Origin: Clostridia bacterium
Lineage (GTDB): Bacteria; Bacillota; Clostridia; Oscillospirales; QAKW01
Assembly (NCBI GenBank): GCA_017937065.1
Contig: JAGBEI010000031.1
Span: forward strand, 1 to 64,000
DNA: 64,000 bases
Direction: 5' to 3'
Part shown: piece by piece, positions 8,190 to 16,521 of the stretch
How positions within the stretch are numbered: position 1 is the first letter of the stretch
Layout of the letters: each line of letters starts with the position of its first letter
Translations under genes and position numbers: made by a program
The notes under the pieces: model-generated
The model's database searches: none
Told to the model about the DNA's origin: nothing
The model's input: only the letters and a program-made list of their open reading frames with translations

Positions 8190-10352
8190 TTATTTTTTCA
8201 CAAAATGCCACATGACGGAATAAGGGTCTGTCTCCTTTGTCTTTACCTCGATACCGCGCGTAAGCGTTTTTCCACTGAAAACCTCGCCGCTTACCGTGTC
8301 AAGATACTCCGCGTTCTCGTCCGCCTCCGGAATGAAAAGATACACCCTTGACGCACTTTCGCCGTAGCTCTGCTCGAAGCTGAGCAAAAACTCCGAACGC
8401 TCTGCGTTTGTGAAGTAGTATGCATAGTAGTTGCTGTCAAACGGGCTGAAGATACGGTAAAAATCACCGCGCAGTATAAGCTCCTCATATTCACGGTAAG
8501 CCGCAACCTGCGCCTTTACGGTTTCCTTTATCTCATCGCTTGCATTGGGAAGATGCATTTCATAGCCGAGCGGGCCGTTTAGCGCGACGTGCCAGCGGTA
8601 TTTCAGCTCGTCGGGGTTTGCGCAGATATTGCGCGGATTTGAAACATGGCAGCTCATCGCCGCCGTCGGATACGCAAGCGTGGAGGAGTACTGAATTTTC
8701 ATACGCTTTTTCGGCCAGGTGTTGTCGCTTGTCCAAATCTGGGTTGAATATTTCATCATGCCAAGGTCATAGCGTCCGCCGCCGCCGGAGCAGTTTTCAA
8801 TCATGGCGTTGGGAAAATGCTGTGCAAACCAGCGGTAAAGGTCGTAAACGCCGAGCATATAGCGGTATGCCGTCTCGCCCTGTCTTTCGGGCGGCAGAGC
8901 GGGCGAGCCCACCTCCGACATATGTCTGTTCATATCCCACTTGAAATAGTCAATCGCAATACCGTCAAATGTATCGGAAAAAGACTTTTTAAGATATTCC
9001 ACAACATCATTATTGGACATATCCAGGACAAGCTGGCTGCGGGACAGTGTACTCTCGCGGTCTGTACATCTTATACACCATTCGGGGTGAGTGCGGAAAA
9101 GGTCGCTGTCCGGGTTGACCATCTCAGGCTCTATCCAGATACCGAACTTTATACCGTGCGCCTTTACGCGGTCAACAAATGTCTTGAGACCGTCCCTGAA
9201 TTTGTTTTTATTGACATACCAGTCGCCCAGTCCCGCCTTATCGTTATTTCTTGCTCCGAACCAGCCGTCATCCATGACAAGCATGTCAATTCCCGCGTCT
9301 GCCGCAGACTTTGCAAAGCGCAGCATCTCCTTCTCGTCAATATCAAAATAGCACGCCTCCCACGTGTTAAGCACCACGGGGCGTTTTTCAAACGGCTCGG
9401 GCGGAAGAATATGCGCACGCACAAAGCTGTGAAAGTTTCTCGACATGCCGCCCAAACCCTTTTCGGAATAGGTCATAACCGCCTCAGGGGTCATAAAGCT
9501 GTCACCCTCCTTTAGCAGCCAGCTGAAGTTCTCGCTGCCAAGCCCCAGTGACACACGGGTAAAGCCTGTCTGATCCACCTCGGTTTCACTCAGAAAATTC
9601 CCGCTGTAAACAAAATTAAAGCCGTATACATCGCCTTCACGCTCAGTCGCATTTTTTGAGCACAGGGCGGTAAACGGATTGTACTGATGACCGGAGGCAC
9701 CGCGGCGGCTCATAACGCTCTGGACACCGTGAAACAGCGGAACGCGCTGAAAGCTGCGCTCGGCATTATGCGCGCCGTAAAGGCTTATCATATCAAAATC
9801 GGAGGTCGGCAAATCAAGCATAAGGCTCATTATTTTTTCAACGGTGACCGGCGCGCCGCTTTTGTTTTCAACAAGCGCATAGCGTGCAATAACATCCTCA
9901 TTGGGAAATACCGTATAGAACAGCTTCAGCCGGCATCCGCTGACGCTGTCGGAAAGGGAGAGCTCAAGCGTTTGAGTGTCGCTGTCCGCTTCGGAATAGG
10001 GAAGACGCGGCAGCTCCATACGCCCGTTAAAAATACGGTAACCGTCATATGTAAAATGCGTTACACTGTCTCCGTTCTTGTTTTTTATCCGCAGCGGCGT
10101 AATACGAAAATCCCCGCTCCCGAAATAGGAATACTCCGCCATTCCGACATCAGGGCTGTAATTTTGACCGTGCTCCTCAAAATACGGAGAAAAAGACTTA
10201 TACGGATTCATGTATGAAACTTCGCAACAACCGTCTTTTTTACCGTAATACAGATGCACCGGATATTTGTCAAATAAAATCTGCATGACATAACAGGTGT
10301 TTGCGGTCTCCAAAATAAATCTTTCAGACTTATCATCATAGCGTACAGACAT
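8190..10352 (-). CDS. GH36 alpha-galactosidase
   Basis: Releases terminal alpha-1,6-galactose from raffinose-type oligosaccharides, melibiose or galactomannan. The 720-residue length and architecture match GH36 of the RafA/AgaN type: an N-terminal beta-sandwich (1-300), a (beta/alpha)8 barrel and a C-terminal sheet. The barrel carries VLNTWEACYFDIDEKEML, DMLVMDDGWFG, IWIEPEMVNPDSDL and IDYFKWDMNRHMSE, where Asp near residue 473 is the nucleophile. The acid/base loop reads WTSDNTWP, with Trp where many homologues have Asp after SDNT. There is no signal peptide, so the enzyme is cytoplasmic. Its own Shine-Dalgarno GAGGAAA precedes the ATG. Confidence 0.93.
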   Translation of the reverse strand: MSVRYDDKSERFILETANTCYVMQILFDKYPVHLYYGKKDGCCEVSYMNPYKSFSPYFEEHGQNYSPDVGMAEYSYFGSGDFRITPLRIKNKNGDSVTHFTYDGYRIFNGRMELPRLPYSEADSDTQTLELSLSDSVSGCRLKLFYTVFPNEDVIARYALVENKSGAPVTVEKIMSLMLDLPTSDFDMISLYGAHNAERSFQRVPLFHGVQSVMSRRGASGHQYNPFTALCSKNATEREGDVYGFNFVYSGNFLSETEVDQTGFTRVSLGLGSENFSWLLKEGDSFMTPEAVMTYSEKGLGGMSRNFHSFVRAHILPPEPFEKRPVVLNTWEACYFDIDEKEMLRFAKSAADAGIDMLVMDDGWFGARNNDKAGLGDWYVNKNKFRDGLKTFVDRVKAHGIKFGIWIEPEMVNPDSDLFRTHPEWCIRCTDRESTLSRSQLVLDMSNNDVVEYLKKSFSDTFDGIAIDYFKWDMNRHMSEVGSPALPPERQGETAYRYMLGVYDLYRWFAQHFPNAMIENCSGGGGRYDLGMMKYSTQIWTSDNTWPKKRMKIQYSSTLAYPTAAMSCHVSNPRNICANPDELKYRWHVALNGPLGYEMHLPNASDEIKETVKAQVAAYREYEELILRGDFYRIFSPFDSNYYAYYFTNAERSEFLLSFEQSYGESASRVYLFIPEADENAEYLDTVSGEVFSGKTLTRGIEVKTKETDPYSVMWHFVKK

Positions 10353-10473
10353 TATTATTTCCTCTCATTCTCGATAATTACCGCCAGTATATCAGAAAAA
10401 GAAAATGTTGTAAATACAAAATGTAAAAATTGTGCATTAAAGGGCGGCGGTTTTTCATACGCTAAAACAGAAT

Positions 10474-10499
10474 ACCCCCTCCGTATAAACGAAGGGGGT
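10474..10499 (-). terminator. Terminator of rplS
   Basis: Stem ACCCCCT / AGGGGGT with outer A/T pairs (AATA / TATT), 41 bp after the rplS stop on the minus strand. Confidence 0.7.
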
Positions 10500-10539
10500 C
10501 ATTATTCTGTAATTTATAAGACTTGGGATTCTTTGGGTC

Positions 10540-10881
10540 TTATATCTTCTGCTTAACCTTAGCAGCCTTACCGACTCTGTTACGAACATAGTAGAGCTTG
10601 GCACGTCTTACCTTACCGCGGCGGACAATCTCGACCTTCTCCACCTTGGGCGAGTTTACAAGAAAAGTTCTCTCTACACCGACGCCGTAAGCTACACGTC
10701 TTACCTTAAACGTCTCCGAAATACCGCCGCCGTGCTTTGCAATAATAGTACCCTCAAACACCTGAATTCTTTCACGGTTGCCCTCTTTTACCTTTACGCT
10801 TACACGAACGGTATCGCCGATATTAAGTTCAAATCTTTCGGCTTTAATTTGCTCGTCAGTTACAGCCTTCAAATAATCCAT
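10540..10881 (-). CDS. rplS: 50S ribosomal protein L19
   Basis: L19 lies at the 30S/50S interface. The 113-residue sequence has the family hallmarks: [22 protein letters not shown], then [43 protein letters not shown], here seen as consecutive segments. Unusually for Firmicutes, rpsP, rimM and trmD are not beside it; the gene has its own promoter and terminator and an extended leader. The start ATG has TCTCCTCCTT complement (AAGGAGGAGA) as Shine-Dalgarno. Confidence 0.96.
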   Translation of the reverse strand: MDYLKAVTDEQIKAERFELNIGDTVRVSVKVKEGNRERIQVFEGTIIAKHGGGISETFKVRRVAYGVGVERTFLVNSPKVEKVEIVRRGKVRRAKLYYVRNRVGKAAKVKQKI

Positions 10882-10972
10882 TGTAACTTCTCCTCCTTGA
10901 AAATTTTAGGGGTTCACAGGCATTCATGCGAGCAAATGCAGCGGACTGCCTGTCGGAAAACATCCGTCAATC
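10882..10972 (-). promoter_or_regulatory. Possible structured 5' leader of rplS
   Basis: The inferred transcript has about 90 nt before the start codon. It can form a small hairpin (CGGA/TCCG) followed by a stem ACAGGCA (10953-10947) with TGCCTGT (10922-10916). Ribosomal L19 leaders are known in Firmicutes, so autogenous control is plausible. I cannot confirm that it matches that class. Confidence 0.35.
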
Positions 10973-10978
10973 CAAAAT

Positions 10979-11007
10979 ATAATAGCATATCTGTTTGCAT
11001 TTTGCAA
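10979..11007 (-). promoter_or_regulatory. Promoter of rplS
   Basis: Minus strand TTGCAA (11007-11002), 17-base spacer, TATTAT (10984-10979). Confidence 0.6.
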
Positions 11008-11015
11008 CAGTTTTT

Positions 11016-11804
11016 TTAATTTTCTATGCTTATACTGACAATTTCGGGAAAATTGTTAAGCCTCAGCGGCAAAAATGTATTTCCGGCGCCGCCCGAAACT
11101 ATCATAACACTGTCGTTTTCCTTATACATTCCCTTTGAATATTTAGGAAAAAATCCCTCGTCCGGCGCCAGCAGCGCACCGAAAAACGGAATTCTGATAA
11201 GTCCGCCGTGGACATGCCCGCACAATACAAGATCAATATCATAGTCAGAAACCGTCTGTTCCCTGTCAAACTCAGTCGGACGGTGAACAACTGCGATTTT
11301 AAAATTATCAAGACGCTCGAAAAGCGCCAAAAGATCCTGACGCTGCTGCATACTGTCAACAATACGGTCGGAAATGCCCAAAACGGAAAACCTTTCATAA
11401 ATTTTATAGCGCTCGTCAAGAACGATATCCGAACAGCCGAGTTGTTCAATAACGCGCTCCCGACCGAGCACCGCCTCATGATTTCCCGTCACATAATACA
11501 CATCGGAAATGCCGCGCAGCGCAGTCAGCAGCTGCGCGGCAGTTTTATAATCGGGGCGCCGGCGGTCAACAAGATCTCCGGCTATAATTATAATGTCGGG
11601 CGCACAGGCGCGAACCTTCTTAACGATACTTCCGAGCAGCCTTTTATTATTGTGAAAATCGCTTATCAGCACGATTTTCAAGCCTCCGCAGGGCTTTTTT
11701 GTCTTAACCTTATATCTCTTCACAACGGAAACATTATTATATAGCAGCAATAAAAACGTAATAAACGCTAAAAACACCAAAATCGTAAATAATAACTCTG
11801 ACAT
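11016..11804 (-). CDS. Membrane-anchored metallophosphoesterase (YkuE-like)
   Basis: Calcineurin-like phosphoesterase. The 262-residue protein has one N-terminal membrane helix (LLFTILVFLAFITFLLLLY) and then the dimetal motifs in order: VLISDFHNN (D-x-H), IIAGDLVDRR (GD), TGNHE (GNHE), HRPTEFD and LCGHVHGG (GHxH). The Asp, His and Asn metal ligands are all present. Relatives include YkuE and YaeI, some of which act on lipid or cell-envelope phosphates, but the substrate here is unknown. The ATG at 11804 is preferred because AAAGGAAA sits upstream; an ATG six codons earlier has none. Confidence 0.85.
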   Translation of the reverse strand: MSELLFTILVFLAFITFLLLLYNNVSVVKRYKVKTKKPCGGLKIVLISDFHNNKRLLGSIVKKVRACAPDIIIIAGDLVDRRRPDYKTAAQLLTALRGISDVYYVTGNHEAVLGRERVIEQLGCSDIVLDERYKIYERFSVLGISDRIVDSMQQRQDLLALFERLDNFKIAVVHRPTEFDREQTVSDYDIDLVLCGHVHGGLIRIPFFGALLAPDEGFFPKYSKGMYKENDSVMIVSGGAGNTFLPLRLNNFPEIVSISIEN

Positions 11805-11908
11805 AACGTTTCCTTTCTGCAAATTGTTAAATTTTCGTCAATTATTGACAAAATTTGTTAAACACTGTATACTTATTTTATTAAGTTATATTTTGGAGGT
11901 AACAGCCG

Positions 11909-12469
11909 ATGCGTCGTTCATCATCAAAGCAGCTTATTTTGTTTCTGATTGGCTGCGCAGCAAATATCGTCCTGTTCTGTCTTTCAAAATATCTGCACTT
12001 TCCGCTCTGGCTTGACTTTACGGGAAGTTTTTATATTACGGCGGTATGCGGACCGCTGCCCGGTGTCATTTCCTTTCTACTTCACATTACGCTTCTTGCC
12101 GTACTGATTGACGGAGCGGGAGCGCTGTGGCTTGCCCTGCCGATGCTTTTTGCCGGTGCGGTCGTCTATGCCGCAAAGCATTTTTCTCTGCTGGGGAAAC
12201 CACTGTATCATGTATGCACCGTTTTTCTAAGCTCACTTGCCGCGTCTGTGGGATACTTCATTATTTTCATTTCAAATCGGCTGCCTGCGCGATACGAATC
12301 ATACAGGAGTGTGATTAATGCCGTCATTGAATCGCACGGCAGGTTTTTGGGCGCACTGCTTCCGGGACTTGCAATAGCATTCGCGGAAATGATTCCATGT
12401 CTTGCGCTGTTTACGGTAATGTATCTTTTAACACCGCGCCCCAAAAGCTCGCTCAGCTTTAAAAAATAG
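11909..12469 (+). CDS. Integral membrane protein, possible ECF transporter S component
   Basis: A 186-residue protein with about five to six hydrophobic segments. The stretch FPLWLDFTGSFYITAVCGPL followed by PGVISFLLHI resembles the substrate-binding (S) subunits of energy-coupling-factor vitamin transporters, where a helix ending in LDxxGT precedes a GPxxG turn. No EcfA or EcfT genes are near, which is common for group II S components that share a general module. The ligand cannot be inferred. GGAGG lies 9 bases before the ATG. A generic membrane protein remains possible. Confidence 0.5.
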   Translation: MRRSSSKQLILFLIGCAANIVLFCLSKYLHFPLWLDFTGSFYITAVCGPLPGVISFLLHITLLAVLIDGAGALWLALPMLFAGAVVYAAKHFSLLGKPLYHVCTVFLSSLAASVGYFIIFISNRLPARYESYRSVINAVIESHGRFLGALLPGLAIAFAEMIPCLALFTVMYLLTPRPKSSLSFKK

Positions 12470-12496
12470 TAATTTTTCAAACAATATTGAATATCG

Positions 12497-12528
12497 AAAA
12501 GTACGTAAATTTCTTTACGTACTTTTTT
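12497..12528. terminator. Terminator between the convergent S-component-like gene and argS
   Basis: A 13-bp perfect stem (AAAAGTACGTAAA / TTTACGTACTTTT) with a 4-base loop and T/A tails on both strands. Confidence 0.85.
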
Positions 12529-12530
12529 AT

Positions 12531-14210
12531 TTACATTGTCTCGGGCGCCTCAATATTCATAAGACTGAGCGCGTTTTTTATAACAGTCTTTGTGCAGAGA
12601 ACAAGAGCCATGCGTCCGCGCACCACGTCATCCGCCTCGCCTTTTATGCGGCAAGCATTGTAAAAGCTATGGAAAGCGGCGGCAACATCAATTACGTACT
12701 TTGTGATTTTTGAAGGTTCCAGCGACTTTGCCGCCGATACTATCTCGTCAGGAAAGCGTGAAAGTACGCTTATAAGCGCCCGCTCGTGCGCAGTATCAAA
12801 ACCATACCCCGCACAGCTGCCTCCCACATCGGCGTTTACGTTGCGCAAAATCGAGCAGATGCGCGCATGCGCATACTGAACATAATAAAGAGGATTTTCA
12901 CTGTCCTGCTTTACTGCAAGCGACAGGTCAAAGTCCATAACGGATTCGGAACGGTTCATATTGAAGAAAAAGCGGGCGGCGTCAGCGGGTATTTCATCAA
13001 GCAGATCGGACAGAGTAATGCTCTTGCCTGTACGCTTTGACATTTTAAAGGGCTTGCCGTCACGCATAAGGCGCACAAGCTGCATCAGTACAACCTCCAG
13101 ACGCTCAGGCTCGATATTGAGCGCTTTCATTCCAGCCTTGTATCTTATTGTATGCCCGTGATGGTCAGCGCCCAGAACGTTTATACAGCGTTCAAATCCG
13201 CGCTCTGCAAACTTATTGCGGTGGTATGCAAGGTCAACGGCATAGTAGGTGTAAAAACCGTTTGCCTTTACCATTACCTCGTCCTTCTCACAGCCGTAAT
13301 CGGTAGCACGAAACCACTTGGCGCCGTCAGCCTCGTACAGCGCACCCGCCTTATCAAGAAGCTCAATAGTCTCGGCGACGTATCCGCTTTCATGCAGCGT
13401 AGATTCACGAAACCACTTATCATAAACAATTTTATATTTTTTAAGGTCGCTTTTCATACGCGCTATGTTCTTTTCCAATCCGAAAGCCACAAGTGAATTG
13501 ACAAGCGCGGGCTTGTCCTCAAAGGAAATTTCCTCATGCTGCTGCGCGTACTCGCGCGCAAGCTCCCTTATATCGTCACCGTGATAACCGTCATCGGGAA
13601 ATTCCATGCTGTCCTCACCGTTTTTCAGCTGGTAAAGCCGCGCATACAGAGACTGACCGAACAAGGATACCTGATTGCCTGCGTCATTGACGTAAAACTC
13701 GCGCGAAACATCGGCTCCCGCATAGCTCAGAACCGACGCTAAACAGTCGCCGATAATGCCGCCGCGCGCATTGCCCATATGCATAGGTCCCGTCGGGTTG
13801 GCGGACACAAACTCCACCAGTATTTTTTCACCGTGCAGGCAGTCTGTTTTTCCGAACTCTCCGCCAAGCTCCAGTATATTATCCACCTGCTGCGAATAAT
13901 ACTGCGATGACAGCACAAAATTGATAAATCCGGGGCCTGCGACACTTACGCTGTCGATAAGCCCGCCTTTGTCCAGACGGCTGACAATCTCGTTTCCGAT
14001 AAGCGCGGGCGCCTTTTTGAGAAGCTTAACATTTTTCATTGCAAAGTTTACGGAAAAATCGCCGTTTGATACGTCCTTTGGCACCTCCACCTCGAAATCC
14101 GCAAGCTCGGCGCGCGGCAGCACACCGTCCTGTACGCACTTCTCGTATGCCGCTGCAACCTTATCCTTTATAATCGCTTTTACATGTTCAAGCGGGTTCC
14201 TGACTGCCAT
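12531..14210 (-). CDS. argS: Arginine-tRNA ligase
   Basis: Class Ia synthetase that charges tRNA-Arg with arginine. The 559-residue protein shows FVSANPTGPMHMGNARGG (HIGH-like motif, about residues 115-132), the KMSKRTG motif near 395 (KMSKS variant), and the C-terminal anticodon-binding helical domain with HASFYNACRIKG-like sequence (FHSFYNACRIKGE). The N-terminal Add1 domain is present, so it is full length. It is the last gene of ddl-murI-ywiB-argS, starting 1 bp after the ywiB stop. The ywiB-argS pairing is conserved in Bacillus and clostridia. Confidence 0.97.
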   Translation of the reverse strand: MAVRNPLEHVKAIIKDKVAAAYEKCVQDGVLPRAELADFEVEVPKDVSNGDFSVNFAMKNVKLLKKAPALIGNEIVSRLDKGGLIDSVSVAGPGFINFVLSSQYYSQQVDNILELGGEFGKTDCLHGEKILVEFVSANPTGPMHMGNARGGIIGDCLASVLSYAGADVSREFYVNDAGNQVSLFGQSLYARLYQLKNGEDSMEFPDDGYHGDDIRELAREYAQQHEEISFEDKPALVNSLVAFGLEKNIARMKSDLKKYKIVYDKWFRESTLHESGYVAETIELLDKAGALYEADGAKWFRATDYGCEKDEVMVKANGFYTYYAVDLAYHRNKFAERGFERCINVLGADHHGHTIRYKAGMKALNIEPERLEVVLMQLVRLMRDGKPFKMSKRTGKSITLSDLLDEIPADAARFFFNMNRSESVMDFDLSLAVKQDSENPLYYVQYAHARICSILRNVNADVGGSCAGYGFDTAHERALISVLSRFPDEIVSAAKSLEPSKITKYVIDVAAAFHSFYNACRIKGEADDVVRGRMALVLCTKTVIKNALSLMNIEAPETM

Positions 14211-14211
14211 T

Positions 14212-14598
14212 TTATATTTCCTCCGTTTTAATTATAACTTTATTTTCGTCTGCCTCTCCTCCCGCCGAAATGCGATATTCGAGCGTGAGAATGCCTTCGG
14301 TATCAAGCCTGTTGTCAACTTTGTGCGCGGCTATCTCAAAAGACAGCGCGCCCATGGGCGTAACATACCGCGACATATGCGCGGCACCCTCTTCTATCTC
14401 CATGCGCGTGCCGCTGCCGTGTCGAATAACAGTCACCCGACTGCCCCTGACCTTTATTGAGCACGGCTCGTTCTCATGCCTGTACAGGATATAAGCCGCG
14501 CCGTCCCTTTCGGTCATCATCGCTTCACAGCACAGACGCGGCGCTCTGTCAGAGCTTATTGTAAGCCGTATTTTCTTTTTATTTTCAGTATTTTTCAA
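14212..14598 (-). CDS. DUF1934 (YwiB-like) beta-barrel protein
   Basis: A 128-residue protein of the DUF1934/YwiB family, a small calycin-like barrel of unknown biochemical role that very often precedes argS. The beta pattern is clear: YILYRHENEPCSIKV, VTVIRHGSG, GAAHMSRYVTPMGALSFEIAAHKV and EGILTLEYRI. Its start overlaps the murI end by 14 bp and its stop is 1 bp before argS, so it is translationally coupled on both sides. Linked expression with an aminoacyl-tRNA synthetase is seen; any shared function is inference. Confidence 0.8.
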   Translation of the reverse strand: MKNTENKKKIRLTISSDRAPRLCCEAMMTERDGAAYILYRHENEPCSIKVRGSRVTVIRHGSGTRMEIEEGAAHMSRYVTPMGALSFEIAAHKVDNRLDTEGILTLEYRISAGGEADENKVIIKTEEI

Positions 14599-15397
14599 TA
14601 TCTATTTTATGTACCTCGCCGTTAATAGAACGGCGCATGAATATGCCGCCGAGTGTTTCAAAGTTTTCAATGCTGTCGCTTACAAAATAGCGGTGACTTC
14701 CCGTTTCCCGCCCGCTTAAAAGTCCGCGGACATTCAGCATGTCGCGAACTGTCTTTGCCGCCTCCCTGCCGGGGTTTATAAGACGCACGTTGTCTCCGAC
14801 ATAATCGCCTATCGTATGTGCAATAATGGGATAGTGGGTACAGCCCAGTATCACGGTATCGGGGCGAAAAGGCAGAAGCTGTGAAAGATAGAGCTCGATG
14901 GCATTTACAATCAGCGGGTCGTTTTTCTCAATATGTCCGTTTTCCACAAGCGGGACAAAAAGCGGGCATGCAATGCTCATGGTACGGCACTGCGGCGCGA
15001 TTTCATGAAGAATTCTCTCATATGCGCCGGATTTTATCGTTGCGGGAGTACCTATTATGCCTATTCTGCCGTTTTCGCTGCATCGGGCAGCGGCACGCGC
15101 CGCGCTGTCAATGACACCGATTACGGGGAACGGATATTCATCCTTTACCTTATCCAGCGCGACAGCTGAAATTGTACCGCAGGCAACAAGCGCCGCCTTT
15201 ACATGGAATTCAGACAGAAAGTTTAAATCCTGCCGCGTATAGCGTATTATCGTTTCGGGACTGCGCGTACCGTAGGGCACGCGCGAGGTATCGCCGAAAT
15301 ATACAATATCCTCGCGCGGCAGAAGCCTGCACAACTCCTTCATAGCGGTAAGCCCGCCCAGTCCGCTGTCAAAAACGCCGATAGCGTTTTCCTTCAT
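14585..15397 (-). CDS. murI: Glutamate racemase
   Basis: Makes D-glutamate for peptidoglycan precursors. The 270-residue protein begins with GVFDSGLGGLTAMKEL and YFGDTSRVPYG, has its first catalytic Cys in ALVACGTISA (near residue 72; many homologues have CNTAS, and the G variant is common in clostridia), and its second in VILGCTHYPII (near 185). It lies between ddl and the DUF1934 gene with overlaps on both sides. This couples the D-Glu and D-Ala-D-Ala steps of wall synthesis. Confidence 0.95.
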   Translation of the reverse strand: MKENAIGVFDSGLGGLTAMKELCRLLPREDIVYFGDTSRVPYGTRSPETIIRYTRQDLNFLSEFHVKAALVACGTISAVALDKVKDEYPFPVIGVIDSAARAAARCSENGRIGIIGTPATIKSGAYERILHEIAPQCRTMSIACPLFVPLVENGHIEKNDPLIVNAIELYLSQLLPFRPDTVILGCTHYPIIAHTIGDYVGDNVRLINPGREAAKTVRDMLNVRGLLSGRETGSHRYFVSDSIENFETLGGIFMRRSINGEVHKIDIEKY

Positions 15398-16455
15398 ATC
15401 CTGTCCTCCGCAAGCGCCAAAGCTATCAGCCTGTCGGCAAGCTCACCTCCTGCACAGCAGGAATGAGCCATCAGCTTGGGATACATGCTGATATCGGTAA
15501 AGCCGGGAATTGTATTAAGCTCGTTAAAAATAACTCTCCCGTCGGCGCAGACAAAAAAGTCTACGCGCGCCATTCCCTGACACTCCATTGTCTTAAAAAC
15601 CTCAATCGCGGTGTTACGCACCTTAGCTGAAATATCATCGCTTATTTTTGCAGGGATATACAGCTTGGAACTCTCATCCTTATATTTTGAGTCGTAGCTG
15701 TAAAACTCCTGAGACGGCGCAATCTGACCGCAGACGGACGCAGTCGGCTCACTGTTGCCGATAACCGCAACCTCCACCTCGCTGCCGTCAATAAATTCCT
15801 CCGCCAATACCTTAAAGTCATGCCGCGCAGCTTCAAGCAGACCCGCCTCAAGCGTTGCTCGGTTTGAGCATTTGACCACGCCGACGCTTGAGCCGGCGGA
15901 AACCGGCTTTACAAAAACGGGATAATCAAAGCGCGCTTCTATTCTGTCCGCCGCACCGCCTACATTCTTCAAAAGACTTGACGAGTAAAACATCTCCCAT
16001 CCAGCCTGTATAATACCGGCACGCTCGCACAGTATTTTTGTAATCACCTTATCCATACTGCACGCGGCACTTGTCATAGTGGTTGTTACCTGGGGTATGC
16101 CTGCAAGCTTCAAAAGCGCCGCCGCCGCGCCGTCCTCGCCGTTTTTTCCGTGCAAAATCGGAAACGCGACGTCAATTTTTATATTTTTTCCCCCGACAAC
16201 ATAAATACCCCGCACACCCCTGTCGGGTGAAATAAACGCGTTTCTGCTGTCTGCGTCCAGCCACTTGCCGCTGCGTATCTGGTCAGGCGTTGCATCCGTC
16301 AGAAACCATTTCCCGTCGCGGGTAATACCTAAAACATACACATTATATTTATCCCTGTCAAGGATGGAAACAACATTAGCCGCGGACAGGCAGGATATCT
16401 CATGCTCATTCGACACGCCGCCGAAAATGACCGCCACATTTAACTTTTCAGCCAT
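15394..16455 (-). CDS. ddl: D-alanine-D-alanine ligase
   Basis: ATP-grasp enzyme that joins two D-alanines for the cell-wall pentapeptide. The 353-residue protein has VIFGGVSNEHEISCLSA at the N-terminus, FPILHGKNGEDGAAAALLKL (about 114-133), YPVFVKPVSAGSSVGV (ATP-grasp loop, about 183-198), and RVDFFVCADGRVIFNELNTIPGFT (metal ligands Asp, Glu, Asn near 300-320). Asp-Phe residues near the second substrate site suggest D-Ala rather than D-Lac specificity, but I cannot be certain. First gene of the wall/argS operon, 4-bp overlap with murI. Confidence 0.95.
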   Translation of the reverse strand: MAEKLNVAVIFGGVSNEHEISCLSAANVVSILDRDKYNVYVLGITRDGKWFLTDATPDQIRSGKWLDADSRNAFISPDRGVRGIYVVGGKNIKIDVAFPILHGKNGEDGAAAALLKLAGIPQVTTTMTSAACSMDKVITKILCERAGIIQAGWEMFYSSSLLKNVGGAADRIEARFDYPVFVKPVSAGSSVGVVKCSNRATLEAGLLEAARHDFKVLAEEFIDGSEVEVAVIGNSEPTASVCGQIAPSQEFYSYDSKYKDESSKLYIPAKISDDISAKVRNTAIEVFKTMECQGMARVDFFVCADGRVIFNELNTIPGFTDISMYPKLMAHSCCAGGELADRLIALALAEDRI

Positions 16456-16521
16456 AAAAATACCTTCTTAAAATAATATTTATAATAGGAAAATTCAGTA
16501 AGTATAATAATTATAATAACA

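Noticed and set aside
8540-9515. Long plus-strand frames opposite the GH36 gene
   Set aside because: Shadow frames of a clear GH36 enzyme with all catalytic motifs on the minus strand.
13921-14460. Long open frame opposite argS and the DUF1934 gene
   Set aside because: Antisense shadow of two well-supported genes; composition is that of reverse-read codons.
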